NCBI GenBank assembly: GCA_022559985.1
Contig: JAFJTR010000059.1
Coordinates: 1-64,000 of the forward strand
Direction of reading: 5' to 3'
DNA: 64,000 bases
Origin: Parastagonospora avenae f. sp. tritici 18332-5
Lineage: Eukaryota; Ascomycota; Dothideomycetes; Pleosporales; Phaeosphaeriaceae
Part shown: one piece after another, positions 22,999 to 33,655 of the stretch
Position numbering within the stretch: the stretch's first letter is position 1
How the letters are laid out: every line of letters starts with the position of its first letter
Notes under the pieces: generated by a model
Database searches by the model: none
What the model was told of the DNA's origin: nothing
Seen by the model: the letters and a program-made list of their open reading frames with translations, nothing else
Made by a program: the position numbers and the translations under genes

Positions 22999-25453
22999 TA
23001 TGGCGGGCAGAAAACGCGTCTCCAACAGCTCTATCGCCGCCAAAAGCTCCACCCAAAAAGCGCGCCCGAGTCCCCCCCATCAGGCTCCGCCAGCCAGCCG
23101 ATATCTATTGGTGATACTCAGCAGCCATCTCCATCTACATCTACTCCATCTACGCCGTCTCCGCCGCCACCGCAGGCCTCCTACGTTTCTACTTTCGAGT
23201 CACAACTCCGCGATTCCCGCCCTGAGGCTGAGATCGTAGCGCCTTTCTAGGGCAGCGAGAAGGCGACTGTTGCCTCATCAAATACAGCAGATGAGGCGTT
23301 ACCCCACATGGATGAGGCGCTCGATAGAGACTTTGAGGACAACTACGAGGGCATAGATTAGGATCGCTTGCCTCGTTTTATTAGGCCGCCTACAACCTTG
23401 CGCCGCACGCCCAAGCTGGATATATCGACATAGCTATTGAGTTGTACTTCGATCTGACATGACTACAACGTACTTTATCTGCAAGTTCTGCTACATCCAC
23501 AAGTATATTAACGCTGGGCTTGCTGGTGTTTATCCATCAGCTGCAACTACAGCAGCAGCGCGCCACCTCTGCGAGAATCGACCTGGCCATGGTCGAACTC
23601 CACCTGGAAAGTCACGTATAGCTTGTGATAGTCCCCTCCGCCGCATGCTTATGAGTGGCGTATCAGTCCTACAAGTAATTGCTAACGAACTTAGCAATTT
23701 TAATATACAGCCCTTAAGGCTAGCTGCAGTAGGGTGGCTGGTCAATAACAACCACTCAATATCTAAGTTCGAAAAGTCGGCTTTTCGGGAGATGAAAGCT
23801 GCTGCCAATCCACAGGCAGAGGCAGCGCTTTGGCAGTCTCACAGGAGTGTGGGCGTATACGTTATGCGCCTATACAACCACCTACTGCCGCGTAAAGTCC
23901 TGGCACTGTCAGAAGCTGCTAGCAAAATACACGTAAGCTTTGACGGCTGGACGACGAAGGGCGGCAAAAAGGGCTACCTCGGGATTGTAGCTCACTTTGT
24001 CAATCGCCTTGGCAAGCTTATCGACCTGCCTATCGCCCTGCCTCAGCTCATGGGCCCTCACTCAGGCGATAATATGGCAGAGATTGTATACAGTACGCTG
24101 CAACAGTTTGGAGTAACAGCTCGTACGATAGGCTACTTCGTCCTGAATAATGCCTATAATAACGACACAACGATGACCTCACTCGCCTCCAAGTTCGGCT
24201 TCAACGCTGCTCACCGCCGACTCCGCTGCGGTCCTCACACGCTTAATCCTATCAGGCAGAGTCTACTTTGGGGCGTAGATGGCGACGCGTACGATAACGA
24301 CGTGGGTGAGGCAGTTGAGCTAGATGAAGAGCACCAGCTTATGAAGGCGTGGCAGAGTGACGGCCTGTTAGGTGTACTTTTAGCTGTGATCAACTATATC
24401 AAAACACCGCAATAGTATAAGCTTTTTGAGAGCTTCCAGCGCCTTGCCTACAAGGAGCTAGCTACTGCGGACGACGATATCAAAATACTGCAGCCCGTTA
24501 AGCTAGTTGCTACCTAGTAGAACTCCTACTACTCATGTTTTGAGCGCGTGGCTAAGCTACAGCCTGCTTTCAACGCCTACGCCAACTATTATATATTAGA
24601 TACGAAGCTCCGCGTGGAACGTGCAACTGACCAAGGCAATAAGGTGCTAGAAACACCTACTTGGATGAAATCAGGCGGCCTTACAGCTAACGATTGGCAA
24701 GTAATTACTGAGTAAATTGATATACTCGGGCCACTCAAAATAGTAACAAAGCGCCTTAAGGTATATGGCTAAGGTAGCTTTGGGCTAGTCGCTGAGATTA
24801 TACCCGTCTTCGAAGTACTACTCTACAAGCTTGACCAACAGCTCGAGAAATTTGACTCCGTCAACCACGAGGAGCACGCCGAAGCTCTAGAAGATTATCT
24901 TGCTATTAACCTCCGCGCTGCTCTTATCAAAGCCTGCAAGTATTATAGCAAGCTAGACAGGACTCCAGCTTACTACGCTGCAACAATACTCCATCCACGC
25001 TATAAGCTTTTTTGCGATACAGTGTAGGCAGAAAAACCTAAATGGCTTTCGCTTAATAACCGAAATTTTAACGCTCTGTAGGCTAAGTATAGAACGCTGC
25101 CTGAGCCTCGAGTACGGCCCTAAACGCTCTCCAACGACCTCGACGACGCGATCGATAGCCTCTGCAATCCCAGGAGATCCGACGACGACGATGACGACGA
25201 GTATACTAGGTGGAGGCGTTGTGAGCCAGTGGCAGAGAAGGACTCCCCCAACGCGCTAGATCCGATATAATATTGGATAGGGCTTCGCGAGCAGTATTCC
25301 AATCTCAGCAGGCTTGCCCTTGACGTACTCTCTATCCCGGCTTTGAGCTGTAAGTGTGAGCGTATATTTAGTGAGCTGGGTGATCTACTAGAGCCTCGCC
25401 AACGAGGTATATCACCTAACCTTCTGGTGGCGATACAGTGCGTAAGAAGATAG
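22999..25453 (+). pseudogene. hAT transposase relic
   Basis: The frame starts near MAGRKRVSNSS at 22999. A BED-type zinc finger follows (FICKFCYIHKYI with a later H), then the RNase H-like core (ISKFEKSAFREM, HVSFDGWTTKGGKKGYL near 23930, DNMAEIVYSTLQQF) and the C-terminal hAT dimerisation block (DVLSIPALSCKCERIFSELG near 25320). Stops before 23459 and repeatedly after 24415 break the frame, so it is non-functional. The longest open stretch is 318 codons. Confidence 0.85.
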
Positions 25454-25517
25454 AGGAGAGCTGGTTTTGGGGACGACGATATGGCTGCAAAATCAACCAT
25501 AACTGACAGAGAGATAG

Positions 25518-25738
25518 TGTCGGATCACAGGTATCGTTGATATCTTAGCTACGCGATCAGGCGCACTGATCGCGGCTGAGCAGCGCACTGATCGCAGCGT
25601 CCGAGCAGCGCTCAGACCAGAACCCCTGACTCCGCTCTTCTGTAGTTCTCTTCTCTTTTTTCACACACAACACATACAATCGAATACAATCCAGTTATAG
25701 TTATTTCCTTTCAGCACTAGTGCGAGTACCTACCAACA
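25518..25738 (+). repeat. Solo LTR with target duplication GATAG
   Basis: 221 bp from TGTCGGATCACAGG to CCTACCAACA, flanked by GATAG at 25513-25517 and 25739-25743. It is the same family as 18895-19106 and is nested inside the hAT element, so it arrived after the hAT insertion. Confidence 0.9.
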
Positions 25739-26883
25739 GATAGAGCTATTATATAAGACTAGCACATGGGATGACGACGGCGACGGCAGCGAGAGCTCGA
25801 TACTTAACACTATGTAATTTCCTATTTAGGTATATATTATTCCAGCACCTTTAAGCAAGCAAGCAACAGCTCTAATTCCAGCCAATCAAGCGCAAGCAAG
25901 TCAAGCAGATGACTCTAAATAAGCAAGCAAGTCAAGCAGTAGGCCTACTGCTTGCTTAGCTTGCTTGATACCAACTATGGTCACTCAATCCTCGCTGTTG
26001 TACGCTGCGCCGCATTCGCTGAACTTCTTGTGCGCGTCACTGGCATTTTGGTACGGTAGCAAACTAGTGGCAACTGAGAACTATACCCTATTCCAGTTCT
26101 TGCTTTGCTATACCGCCGTGATTGCGGGGTCGTAATCTGCTGGTGTTATTTTCTCATTTGCACCAGATATTGGGAAAGCGAGGGACTCTGCAGAGCAGAT
26201 GCAGGCACTATTTCGCCAGCCTGTCGGTATTTATGCAAGGGCAAGCTACGGGTCTACCTCCTCGACAACCGTAGGACCTTCTATCGAGCTCCGAAACGTA
26301 TTTTTTCGCTATCCCAACCGTCAAGACCGGACAGTTCTCGCTGATGTCAACATCATCGTCCAGCCTGGGGAACACGTCGCTTTAGTAGGAGGTAGTGGTG
26401 GCGGCAAGATCACTATCATTTCACTCATAGAACGCTTGTTTGATCCAGACAATGTTAAAGTCATGTTCGGCTCAAACAACATCAAAGATCTGAATTTGAA
26501 AAACTATCGGAGTCAGCTGGCCTTAGCCAGTCAATCGCCAACATTGTTCGACGGAACGATACGCGACAATATTGTGTTCGGTGTGGAGAATGGAAGTCCC
26601 AGTGAAGTGTCATGCTCTCAGGCGGCCAGAAACAAAGGATCACAATTGCGCGAGCGTTGCTTCGAAACGCGGAAGTTCTACTTCTAGACGAGGCGACCTC
26701 AGCGTTAGATTCAGAGTCCGAGAGGGTTGTCCAGGAGGCTTTGGATACGGCTGCACGTGGCCGAACAACAATCGCCGTGGCACATCGCATCAGCACTGTG
26801 AAACATACCGATTGTATCTATGGTAAGTTCGCTATCGTGATAACTGATACATCAATTCCTTCCCTTATTCGTGGTTTTCTAAC

Positions 26884-27018
26884 TGTTAGCATCTACGCCT
26901 ACTCAGGAGTAGCGCGTTTCATCACTGCTTATGTAACAGGAGGATATATATTCGCTCTCTTTGATAGTTTCTATCAATTAACCAACTACTTCCTTAATCT
27001 CCTCCTTACATGTTGACA
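26884..27018 (-). repeat. Short solo LTR-like element in an ABC-transporter intron
   Basis: 135 bp, TGTTAGCATC to CATGTTGACA on the plus strand, flanked by CTAAC (26879-26883 and 27019-27023). It lies wholly within a GT-AG intron of the transporter relic (about 26823-27030), so it would not by itself destroy the gene. A near-identical copy in opposite orientation is at 13469-13601. The small size suggests a TRIM/SMART-type LTR element. Confidence 0.8.
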
Positions 27019-27342
27019 CTAACTGTAGCTAGTGCTTGGACATAGCCAAATTGTTGAGCAAGGAACCCATCGAGCCTTGATGGAGGCGACGGGGAGGTAT
27101 AGCGAGCTGGTCAAATTGCAGAGCCTCGGTGTTTAGAACGCACACAGGTTAGGAACTACGCTATTGATGCTGTATGGATCGGTGTCTCGTCTTTTCCCTT
27201 TGGGCGATAGCCCGGATTTTATCAAAGCATTTGACACTTGCAGGTTTTGGCCGCAAGCATAGCCGACAGATCACAACCTGCAAATTTCCATCAAGAGATC
27301 AATGGTTTTGAATAGTATCTCTATCGCGGGGAGTGATTAATA

Positions 27343-27511
27343 TGTTGGATGTCGGAGCACAGTGTAGATATGAAGGAGGAAGAAGGTTGTTGTATTGAGA
27401 GAGCGAGAGAGAGCGATTATATACACAACCAGATGAGTAATCAAGTGACTAACAGAGTCACGTGAGATACAGTTCACAGTGTACCGTGTGAACTGAGGTG
27501 CCAGGCTGACA
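27343..27511 (+). repeat. Solo LTR with target duplication TAATA
   Basis: 169 bp from TGTTGGATGTCGG to GGCTGACA, flanked by TAATA at 27338-27342 and 27512-27516. The TGTTGGA start is common in Ty1/copia LTRs, so a copia origin is likely but unproven. It is in the spacer between the ABC relic and the NRPS. Confidence 0.85.
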
Positions 27512-28374
27512 TAATAGTATGTGGAATCGATGGAAAATGCTACTGATCTTCCAGGGTGCAAGAGACGTGCGGCTCGGCTCTAGAATTGGAACGTGTCAGG
27601 CCAGTGCACCTCTTCCAAGACTCAGCACGTGCCCTTGGCATATCGGGTTTACAGTGCTGACGGACCGCTGCGGTAGCCGTCAAGAGATCTACTTTGCCAT
27701 CTGGCAGTTCTTCTAAGCCGCAATTCTCTCAGCCGGGGAAACCTAGTAGTCAATGGGCTTGCCAGTGCACTCTGCGCCACTAACTTGCTTTGAAATGACA
27801 ACTATGGTTTTGCTAGGATCAATTTCCATCACATCGTGGAAGAAACGTGTCGATTTCCGGGTTGTTTTGCCGGGACTGCCTATCGTCGATGTCTGTCTCC
27901 CAATAGTATTGCGATACTCCAATAAATTTTTATGCAGTGCCAGAGCGTACGAAGGGCGGCCTTGGTTGATTAATTTGGCCTGAACGCTATTTCAGGCGCG
28001 GAAATGGGGTCTGCTGCAGTGATGAGTGCCATAATATTTGGGTTTTAAGCTATCGTCGTACCTCGTCAAGGTGTCTCCAATAATGTTTCGGAAGCTACAC
28101 AAAACACCTACATGTGTCTAGTTTGTTACAGGCTCGTTGTTCTACGAGGGTATAAGAAGTCATGACGATCTATTGTCGGGGGCGGTTTCTCGGGTTTGGA
28201 CGGATTGGGAAAATTCCACTCCTCAAAGCGACAGCCGCCAGTCGAACAGCCACCTCATCTCAGTGCAGCGATCCGTCGAAACTCGGCTACAAAGGTGCAA
28301 AAATTTTATTTTTTTGTAGTTAAACATCCATTCAGCACTCTGGACCCAGCTCTAGTTTTAACGCATCAGTGAAA
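27512..28374. other. Intergenic upstream of the NRPS
   Basis: Only short open frames without recognisable domains are present. The last few hundred bases are presumably the NRPS promoter; I see no clear TGTCC/GGACA palindrome in it. Confidence 0.4.
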
Positions 28375-31300
28375 ATGGTTGGTGCCGTCACGACAGATCT
28401 CCGCCAAACTGACAACGAAAATTGCGAACCTCTTCTGAAGACCAGCGTCCTCGATCTTTTCGACCAGCATGCAAAACGCAGTCCAGCTAGCATTGCCGCC
28501 GAGTTCCAGGGTCAGACCGTCACTTACGATCAACTGTACAATGCTTCCATCCGAGTAGCTTTGGAATTGCGTAAACGAGGCTTCCGTCCTCGAGATCGCG
28601 TTCCCTTGATCACGAATATGAGCTTGGAGATGGTCGCCTCGGTCTTGGGAATCCTGCGGCTAGGTGCTTCTTACTGTCCCATAGACTTCAACGCCTGGAG
28701 TTCAGAACGAGTTGTCGCCACTTTGGAAGCTGTGGGCTCGCGCCTAGTCCTGAGCACCGTGGAAACGACGATTTCTAGCTATGAGCTGGTCCACACGCCT
28801 AACTTGTCGAGATATACTGACTCTGTTGAGGAGGATGAGGAAATTCAAGAACTCAAAGTGATCAGACATGATATGAGGCAATCCGATCTCATTTACATCA
28901 TCTTCACGTCTGGTACCACAGGAAAACCAAAAGGTGTGATGGTCCCGCACAGCAGTGCCATCCACCTCGTGCAGCAAAGCTTCCCTGGGGCTATGAGAGG
29001 AAGCCCGGGTGAGAAGGTGTTGTTATTCTTCTCAGTCGCCTTTGATGGTTAGTCAATACCCTGCCCGCAGATGGAGGCTCTCAATGGAACAAATTCACGA
29101 TTTTTAACACATCAGATACCTACAGGATGCGCAGGAGTCATTTTCTCGACCATTTGCCATGGTGGAACTCTCGCAATGGCTCAACCATCCGACGTCATTA
29201 CCACGGCGTCGTCATGCAGCACTCTCATTTTGACACCTTCAATGCTGGCCAGTTTGGAACCAACACCGGAATTTGACCATATACACAGCATTTATATGGG
29301 AGGTGAAGCTCCCAGCGAAGCCCTGGTCAGACTCTGGACCAGCCTGACGAGGAAGGTCTACAATTGCTATGGACCTACCGAGTGTACTACGGCGGTCTCC
29401 ACCGTGGAGATGGTACCTGGAGGCCCAATCGTCCTCGGACACCTTATTTCGGAGGTTGAGATCGTGCTGTTAGATGAGAACCTAGAACGTGAAGTCCGGC
29501 AAGGAGAGATCTGCATCAGAGGGCCATGCTTGGCGGTTGGATATCTCAACATGGAGGTTCTGACACAAAAGAAATTCTTCTTCAGAGATGGCATCCGTCA
29601 CTATCGTACCGGAGACCTTGCTCGTCGTGATAAGGACGGACTGCATTTTGTGGCTCGTGTTGACCGCGTAGTCAAAAATCGTGGGTTTCTGATTAATCTG
29701 GAAGCGGAAGTCGAACCTGCTCTTCGAAGCTTCTCTGGCGTTCAAAAAGCCGCAGCATTTCTTCTACAAAAGCAGCTGGTAGCATTTGTGACGCCTTCTG
29801 AGGTGTCGGTGGAAAATCTACACGAGTACCTCACCCAAAGATTTGATGTATTCATCATACCAGACCTGATATTCGCTATCAACAACTTCACGTTGACGCC
29901 AAACGGCAAAGTCGATACAAGAGCCTTGCAAGCAATGGTCAAAGACCAAGTGGATGATCGACTACGGAGTTACCCACGCACTGGAAGCGATACGTCCGCT
30001 GCCCTGTACGTTGTCCTCCAAGCTTTCGCAATCATTTTCGACAGACCGGTGAGCCAGATACCGTCTACGGCATCTTTCAGATCACTTGGCGGCCACTCCC
30101 TCACAGCTGTAAAACTTCAATCTCACCTTCGCCGCGAAAACCTCAGTTTAGCGTTGAGCAAGATTTTCGAGTTGGATACAGCAGCAGCGATAGCTCGAGC
30201 GGCAGTCTCCGCTGACCGTGTTGCCTCTGCCGACGTGAGCTCATCAACTACACCACTCACGCCGCATCAGCTCCAGCTCTTGGAAGAAACCGAGACTGAT
30301 CCCTCGAGCAACTATGTGTTCTACTGCCTTACCAGAAACACTGCTCATAGTCCCATCAACACCGAAAACCTGCGAAAGGCATGGGAGATGATATTTGACC
30401 GTCACACCATCTACCGAACAAGATTCGACATGGACACCAAAGCCCAAACAGTTCACACTGCAGCAGACGTAGGCTGGCGAGAGTTCAGCGCGCTTGACTA
30501 TGAGCATATGGAAGCAGTGTCTCTGTCTGAGAGGGAGGTCCTATGGACAACACTACGTTCGCAAAGGTCCCCAATATCCATTCTGAAGCCCCATTTCTGG
30601 ATCGTTGAAGTACCTGGAGAGGCTATTCAGATGAACTGGCTTGTTCATCACAGTTACACCGACGCGTGGTCATTCGGAATTCTGTTGGAAGAGCTCGAAG
30701 TTATCATCAATGGCAACGCGACCACACTTCCACCTGCGTCAAACTACGACTTGGTTGCCCAACACCTGAATAGGGAAGCTAAGCGACAAGCAATAACAAT
30801 CACCGATTTCTGGAGCACTTACGCAGAGCCATGGACACAATTGAGACCAGTCCAATTGCTAGAGCCCGGTGAGTCAAGTGACCAGCCGTGGAACAAGTGG
30901 GAGTCCGATATTCCGTTGAAAGTGGACAGCCTTAACGTGTCTGCCCGTCAGCACGGAGTTTCTCCGGCGACAGTTGTCTACACTGCTTGGGCATTAGTTC
31001 TCGCAGATTACACGTATTCCAATACTGTGGGTATGAAGATCAGTGTTTCTGGACGAAATATCGACCATCCTGCTGCCGAGCGTGTGGTGGGATCTCTCAA
31101 TGGTCGATGTCCGCTCGTGTTCCAGATCAGGAAAGATTCAACGATTGTCCAGATACTGAGGTCGCTGCAGAGTACTTTGCTCCGCGTCAATGACTACCAG
31201 TGGACTTACCCAGACTTGAAAAGTCACATTCGGCGGACATTCGGCTACCAAGCATACTGGTTTGATTCTCAAGTACTTGTCTTGTTAGACATGCCAGTCG

Positions 31301-31530
31301 ATACAAGAAATTGGCGCATTTTCGAAGTGCAAAAGCCAACTGCTCCCATCGAGCTGAATTTCATTCAGAGAGAAGGTATATTCAACATGCGCTTGCGATA
31401 CGATGGTACTCGTTATGCACAGACTAGCATCGATGAAATGGGTAAACGATTCATCGACAGGCTGATCCAGTTGGTTGAATCTCCTCTCGACAGGAGAATT
31501 GGGGACCTTGGCCACAGCACGCGAGAGTGA
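28375..31530 (+). CDS. Single-module NRPS, A-T-C architecture
   Basis: Two exons, 28375-29047 and 29126-31530 (78-bp intron), give 1025 residues. The ATG at 28375 (MVGAVTTDL) is the first in frame. The adenylation domain (about 30-520) has FTSGTTGKPKG, NCYGPTECT, YRTGDL, a KNRGFLINLEAEVE segment and the catalytic Lys in TPNGK. The thiolation domain has the phosphopantetheine Ser549 in LGGHS. The C-terminal condensation domain (about 640-1020) has HHSYTDAWS (H732, H733, D737). It would activate one amino acid, hold it as a thioester, and let the C domain pass it to a nucleophile. There is no thioesterase, reductase or second module. In characterised relatives of this layout (AneB in aculenes, FlvI in flavunoidine) the acceptor is a sesquiterpene hydroxyl, giving an amino-acid ester. 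The substrate was not deduced. The gene is intact. Confidence 0.9.
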
Positions 31531-31872
31531 GGACGCTTTTTTGATACTTAAAATTTGCACAGTGTCGATCATAGAATTCATCAGATCACGTGCGAGGAAT
31601 GAGGTCTTTTTGCCTTGCGGTATGAGGTAAAGCGACTCTATGTGTCATGTATCTGATATTGGCATGGATGTTATTTGGTCCGAAGGCGCGGCCCCTGGGG
31701 ATTCGCTGATCGGAAGACTCGGAGCTCGGAATTATCTTTATTAGGTTTAGCGGAAGACTCAGCTCAAAAAGGGACTGTCACAATTCGAATCCATGGACAC
31801 AGATTCTTGCCTCATCGTCCGCCTGCATTTGTTGGAAGCTCTCTACTCAGACCGAAATCCCACGATCCTGCA

Positions 31873-33543
31873 ATGGCAATCGCTTTCATTGAAGATGCCC
31901 TTCATAATCCAGCCGCGAATCCAGTCCTGACCGCGGTTGTTGGTGTGGTGCTACATCTCCTTGGCCTCGCTATCTACAGGCTGTATCTTCATCCGCTAGC
32001 AAAATTTCCAGGCCCAAAGCTCGCAGCACTTACGGTTCTCTACGAATTTTACTTCGATGGTATCAAGCGAGGGCGTTATACGTTTGAAATTCGACGAATG
32101 CATGAAAAGTATGGGCCTATCGTGCGTATCAGCCCCAACGAGCTTCATGTTAATGAGCCCTCCTTCATTGATGAGCTTTACGCCGGTGGTGGCAAGAGAC
32201 GAGACAAATACCCGTATTTCAGCGCTCAGTTCGGGATCCCGGCCAGTGTATTCGGAACGCCCGGCCACGATCTTCATCGCCTCCGACGAGGTGCCCTCAA
32301 CCGCTTTTTCTCTAAGTCTTCTATCAGCAGACTAGAGCCAGTCATCCACAACGCGATCGAAAAGCTTGTTTCGCAGCTCCAGACACATTCTGGGACTGGC
32401 AAGCCTGTTGCCATCAACATGGCGTTCAGTTGCGTAACGACAGACGTTGTGACGGAGTATGCTTTTGCGAAGAGTTACAACTTCTTAGGATCTCCAACTT
32501 TTGAGCCGAACTTCCACCGCGCCATTATCGCCGGGACGGACATGGGTCCGTGGTTTAAGCAGTTCCCGTGGCTCATTACACTGATGAACAGATTACCTCA
32601 GAACCTTATCATGCGAATCAATCCGGAAGCAGCGATCTACGTGCGGTTCCAGGAGGATATTAGAAATCAGATTCGACTGACTCAGAACGACATCGCTTCA
32701 GGAAATATTGGCAGTGGATCTGAGAGAACCATCTTCCATGAGTTATTGATGGGTGATCTCCCAGAGCGAGAGAAGAGATTGGAGCGTCTGTGGCAGGAGG
32801 GACAGATCGTGATCGGTGCGGGAACAGAGACCACAGCTTGGGCACTTTCGGTCATGCTTTTCTACGTGCTTGATGACCGCCAAGTCTTGAAGAATCTGAG
32901 AAATGAATTGGAGGCGGCCATTCCCGATGCTGATGAGAGGGTCAGTTGGAACCAGTTGGAACAGCTACAGTATCTCAGCGCCGTTATCTGCGAGGGGTTG
33001 CGTCTTTCCTACGGTGTAAGCACAAGGCTACAACGCATCAATCCTGTAGGGTCGCTTATATTGAAGACTCAAGTCTCTTCTGGCAAGAACGAAGAGAAGA
33101 GCATCATGGTCGAGCATGAGATACCGGCAGGAACACCTGTGGGAATGACAGCGACACTTATTCACAACCACCCGGAATTATTCCCGACTCCTGAGAAATT
33201 TCAACCAGAGCGCTGGCTGGACGAGCAGGGCCGGCGCCATCATCATTTGGACAAGTATGTTCTGTCATTTTCTCGCGGCAGCCGACAGTGTATCGGGATC
33301 AAGTAAGTTTTATTGGTCTCCGTGTGAGGAGTAATGTTCGCATCGCTGATTTCCGAATTCAGTCTCGCGTATGCCGAGCTTTATATGGTATTTGGGCTGC
33401 TGATCCGTCGTATGGGCTCTAACATGAGCCTCTTCGGGACGGGCAAGGAGGACGTCGAGATCCACTATGATAGGTTCGTCCCCACCCCGATAGACGGAAC
33501 GAAGGGAGTTCGAGTTGTGATCTCCCCTACAGAATCTCAGTAG
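31873..33543 (+). CDS. Cytochrome P450 B (trichodiene oxygenase-like)
   Basis: Two exons, 31873-33302 and 33363-33543, with a 60-bp intron just after the haem-binding Cys loop. The start is the ATG at 31873 (MAIAFIEDAL); the open frame extends upstream to 31675 without a membrane anchor. About 536 residues: an N-terminal anchor (VVGVVLHLLGLAIYRLYLHPL), hinge FPGPKL, I-helix GAGTETTAW, ExxR in EGLRLSYG, PERW and haem loop FSRGSRQCIGIN. The pattern resembles the Tri4-type trichodiene oxygenases and their broad ascomycete kin, from memory. It is expected to be an ER monooxygenase acting on the sesquiterpene. It is co-directional with the NRPS. A MULE inserted 22 bp after its stop codon, so its terminator is probably altered. 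The coding region is intact. Confidence 0.88.
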
Positions 33544-33565
33544 ACTTGTTCATATGTTAAAATAA

Positions 33566-33630
33566 GGCCCCGGCTAAACGGCTGGGTCAAAAAATTATTC
33601 GGCTGGGTCACAATTTTAGCGCCGGATGTA
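33566..33630 (+). repeat. Left MULE terminal inverted repeat
   Basis: It starts ggccccggctaaacggctgg and pairs with 38260-38324 read on the complement over about 65 bp. Confidence 0.9.
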
Positions 33631-33655
33631 AGTTAGCCGAGTTATCGACCCTGTA

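Larger units (their letters stand above)
22459..25979 (+). mobile_element. hAT transposon inserted in the ABC transporter gene
   Basis: A 3.5-kb DNA transposon. Terminal inverted repeats are CAGAGTTGGTATC at the left (22459) and CATAGTTGGTATC on the complement of the right end (25979). They are flanked by a perfect 8-bp target duplication GTCACTCA (22451-22458 and 25980-25987), diagnostic of hAT insertion. Removing the element and one duplication rejoins the transporter reading frame across ...KKSLVYVTQSSLLY.... Both subterminal regions (about 22638-22790 and 25850-25970) are dense in GCTTGCTTGA/TCAAGCAAGC motifs. A BED-finger hAT transposase relic lies inside, with a nested solo LTR at 25518-25738 and a 165-bp insertion in the left end. 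Confidence 0.9.
19332..27136 (+). pseudogene. ABCB/MDR-type ABC transporter, split by a hAT transposon
   Basis: Remains of a full transporter (TMD1-NBD1-TMD2-NBD2) of the multidrug/leptomycin-resistance class, probably once the cluster's efflux pump. TMD1 begins at 19332 (MPAPSESVKQG). NBD1 has a Walker A-like GSLDCGKST near 20770, then LLSGGQKQR and [11 protein letters not shown] near 21150-21240. TMD2 starts near 21830. NBD2 (26270-27136) has GGSGGGKI in place of Walker A GxGKS/T, then [19 protein letters not shown] and a C-terminus ending at 27136. A hAT element (22459-25979) splits TMD2. Other defects are a TAA at 19941 in the first domain, frame changes near 20060, 20470 and 21040, a TAA at 20288, and frame breaks near 22250-22370. 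An intron at 26823-27030 also holds a solo LTR. It cannot encode a working pump. Confidence 0.92.

Noticed and set aside
26823..26883. Loss of frame after the last NBD2 block of the transporter as another mutation
   Set aside because: It coincides with a GT-AG intron. The final exon joins in frame and ends at 27136.
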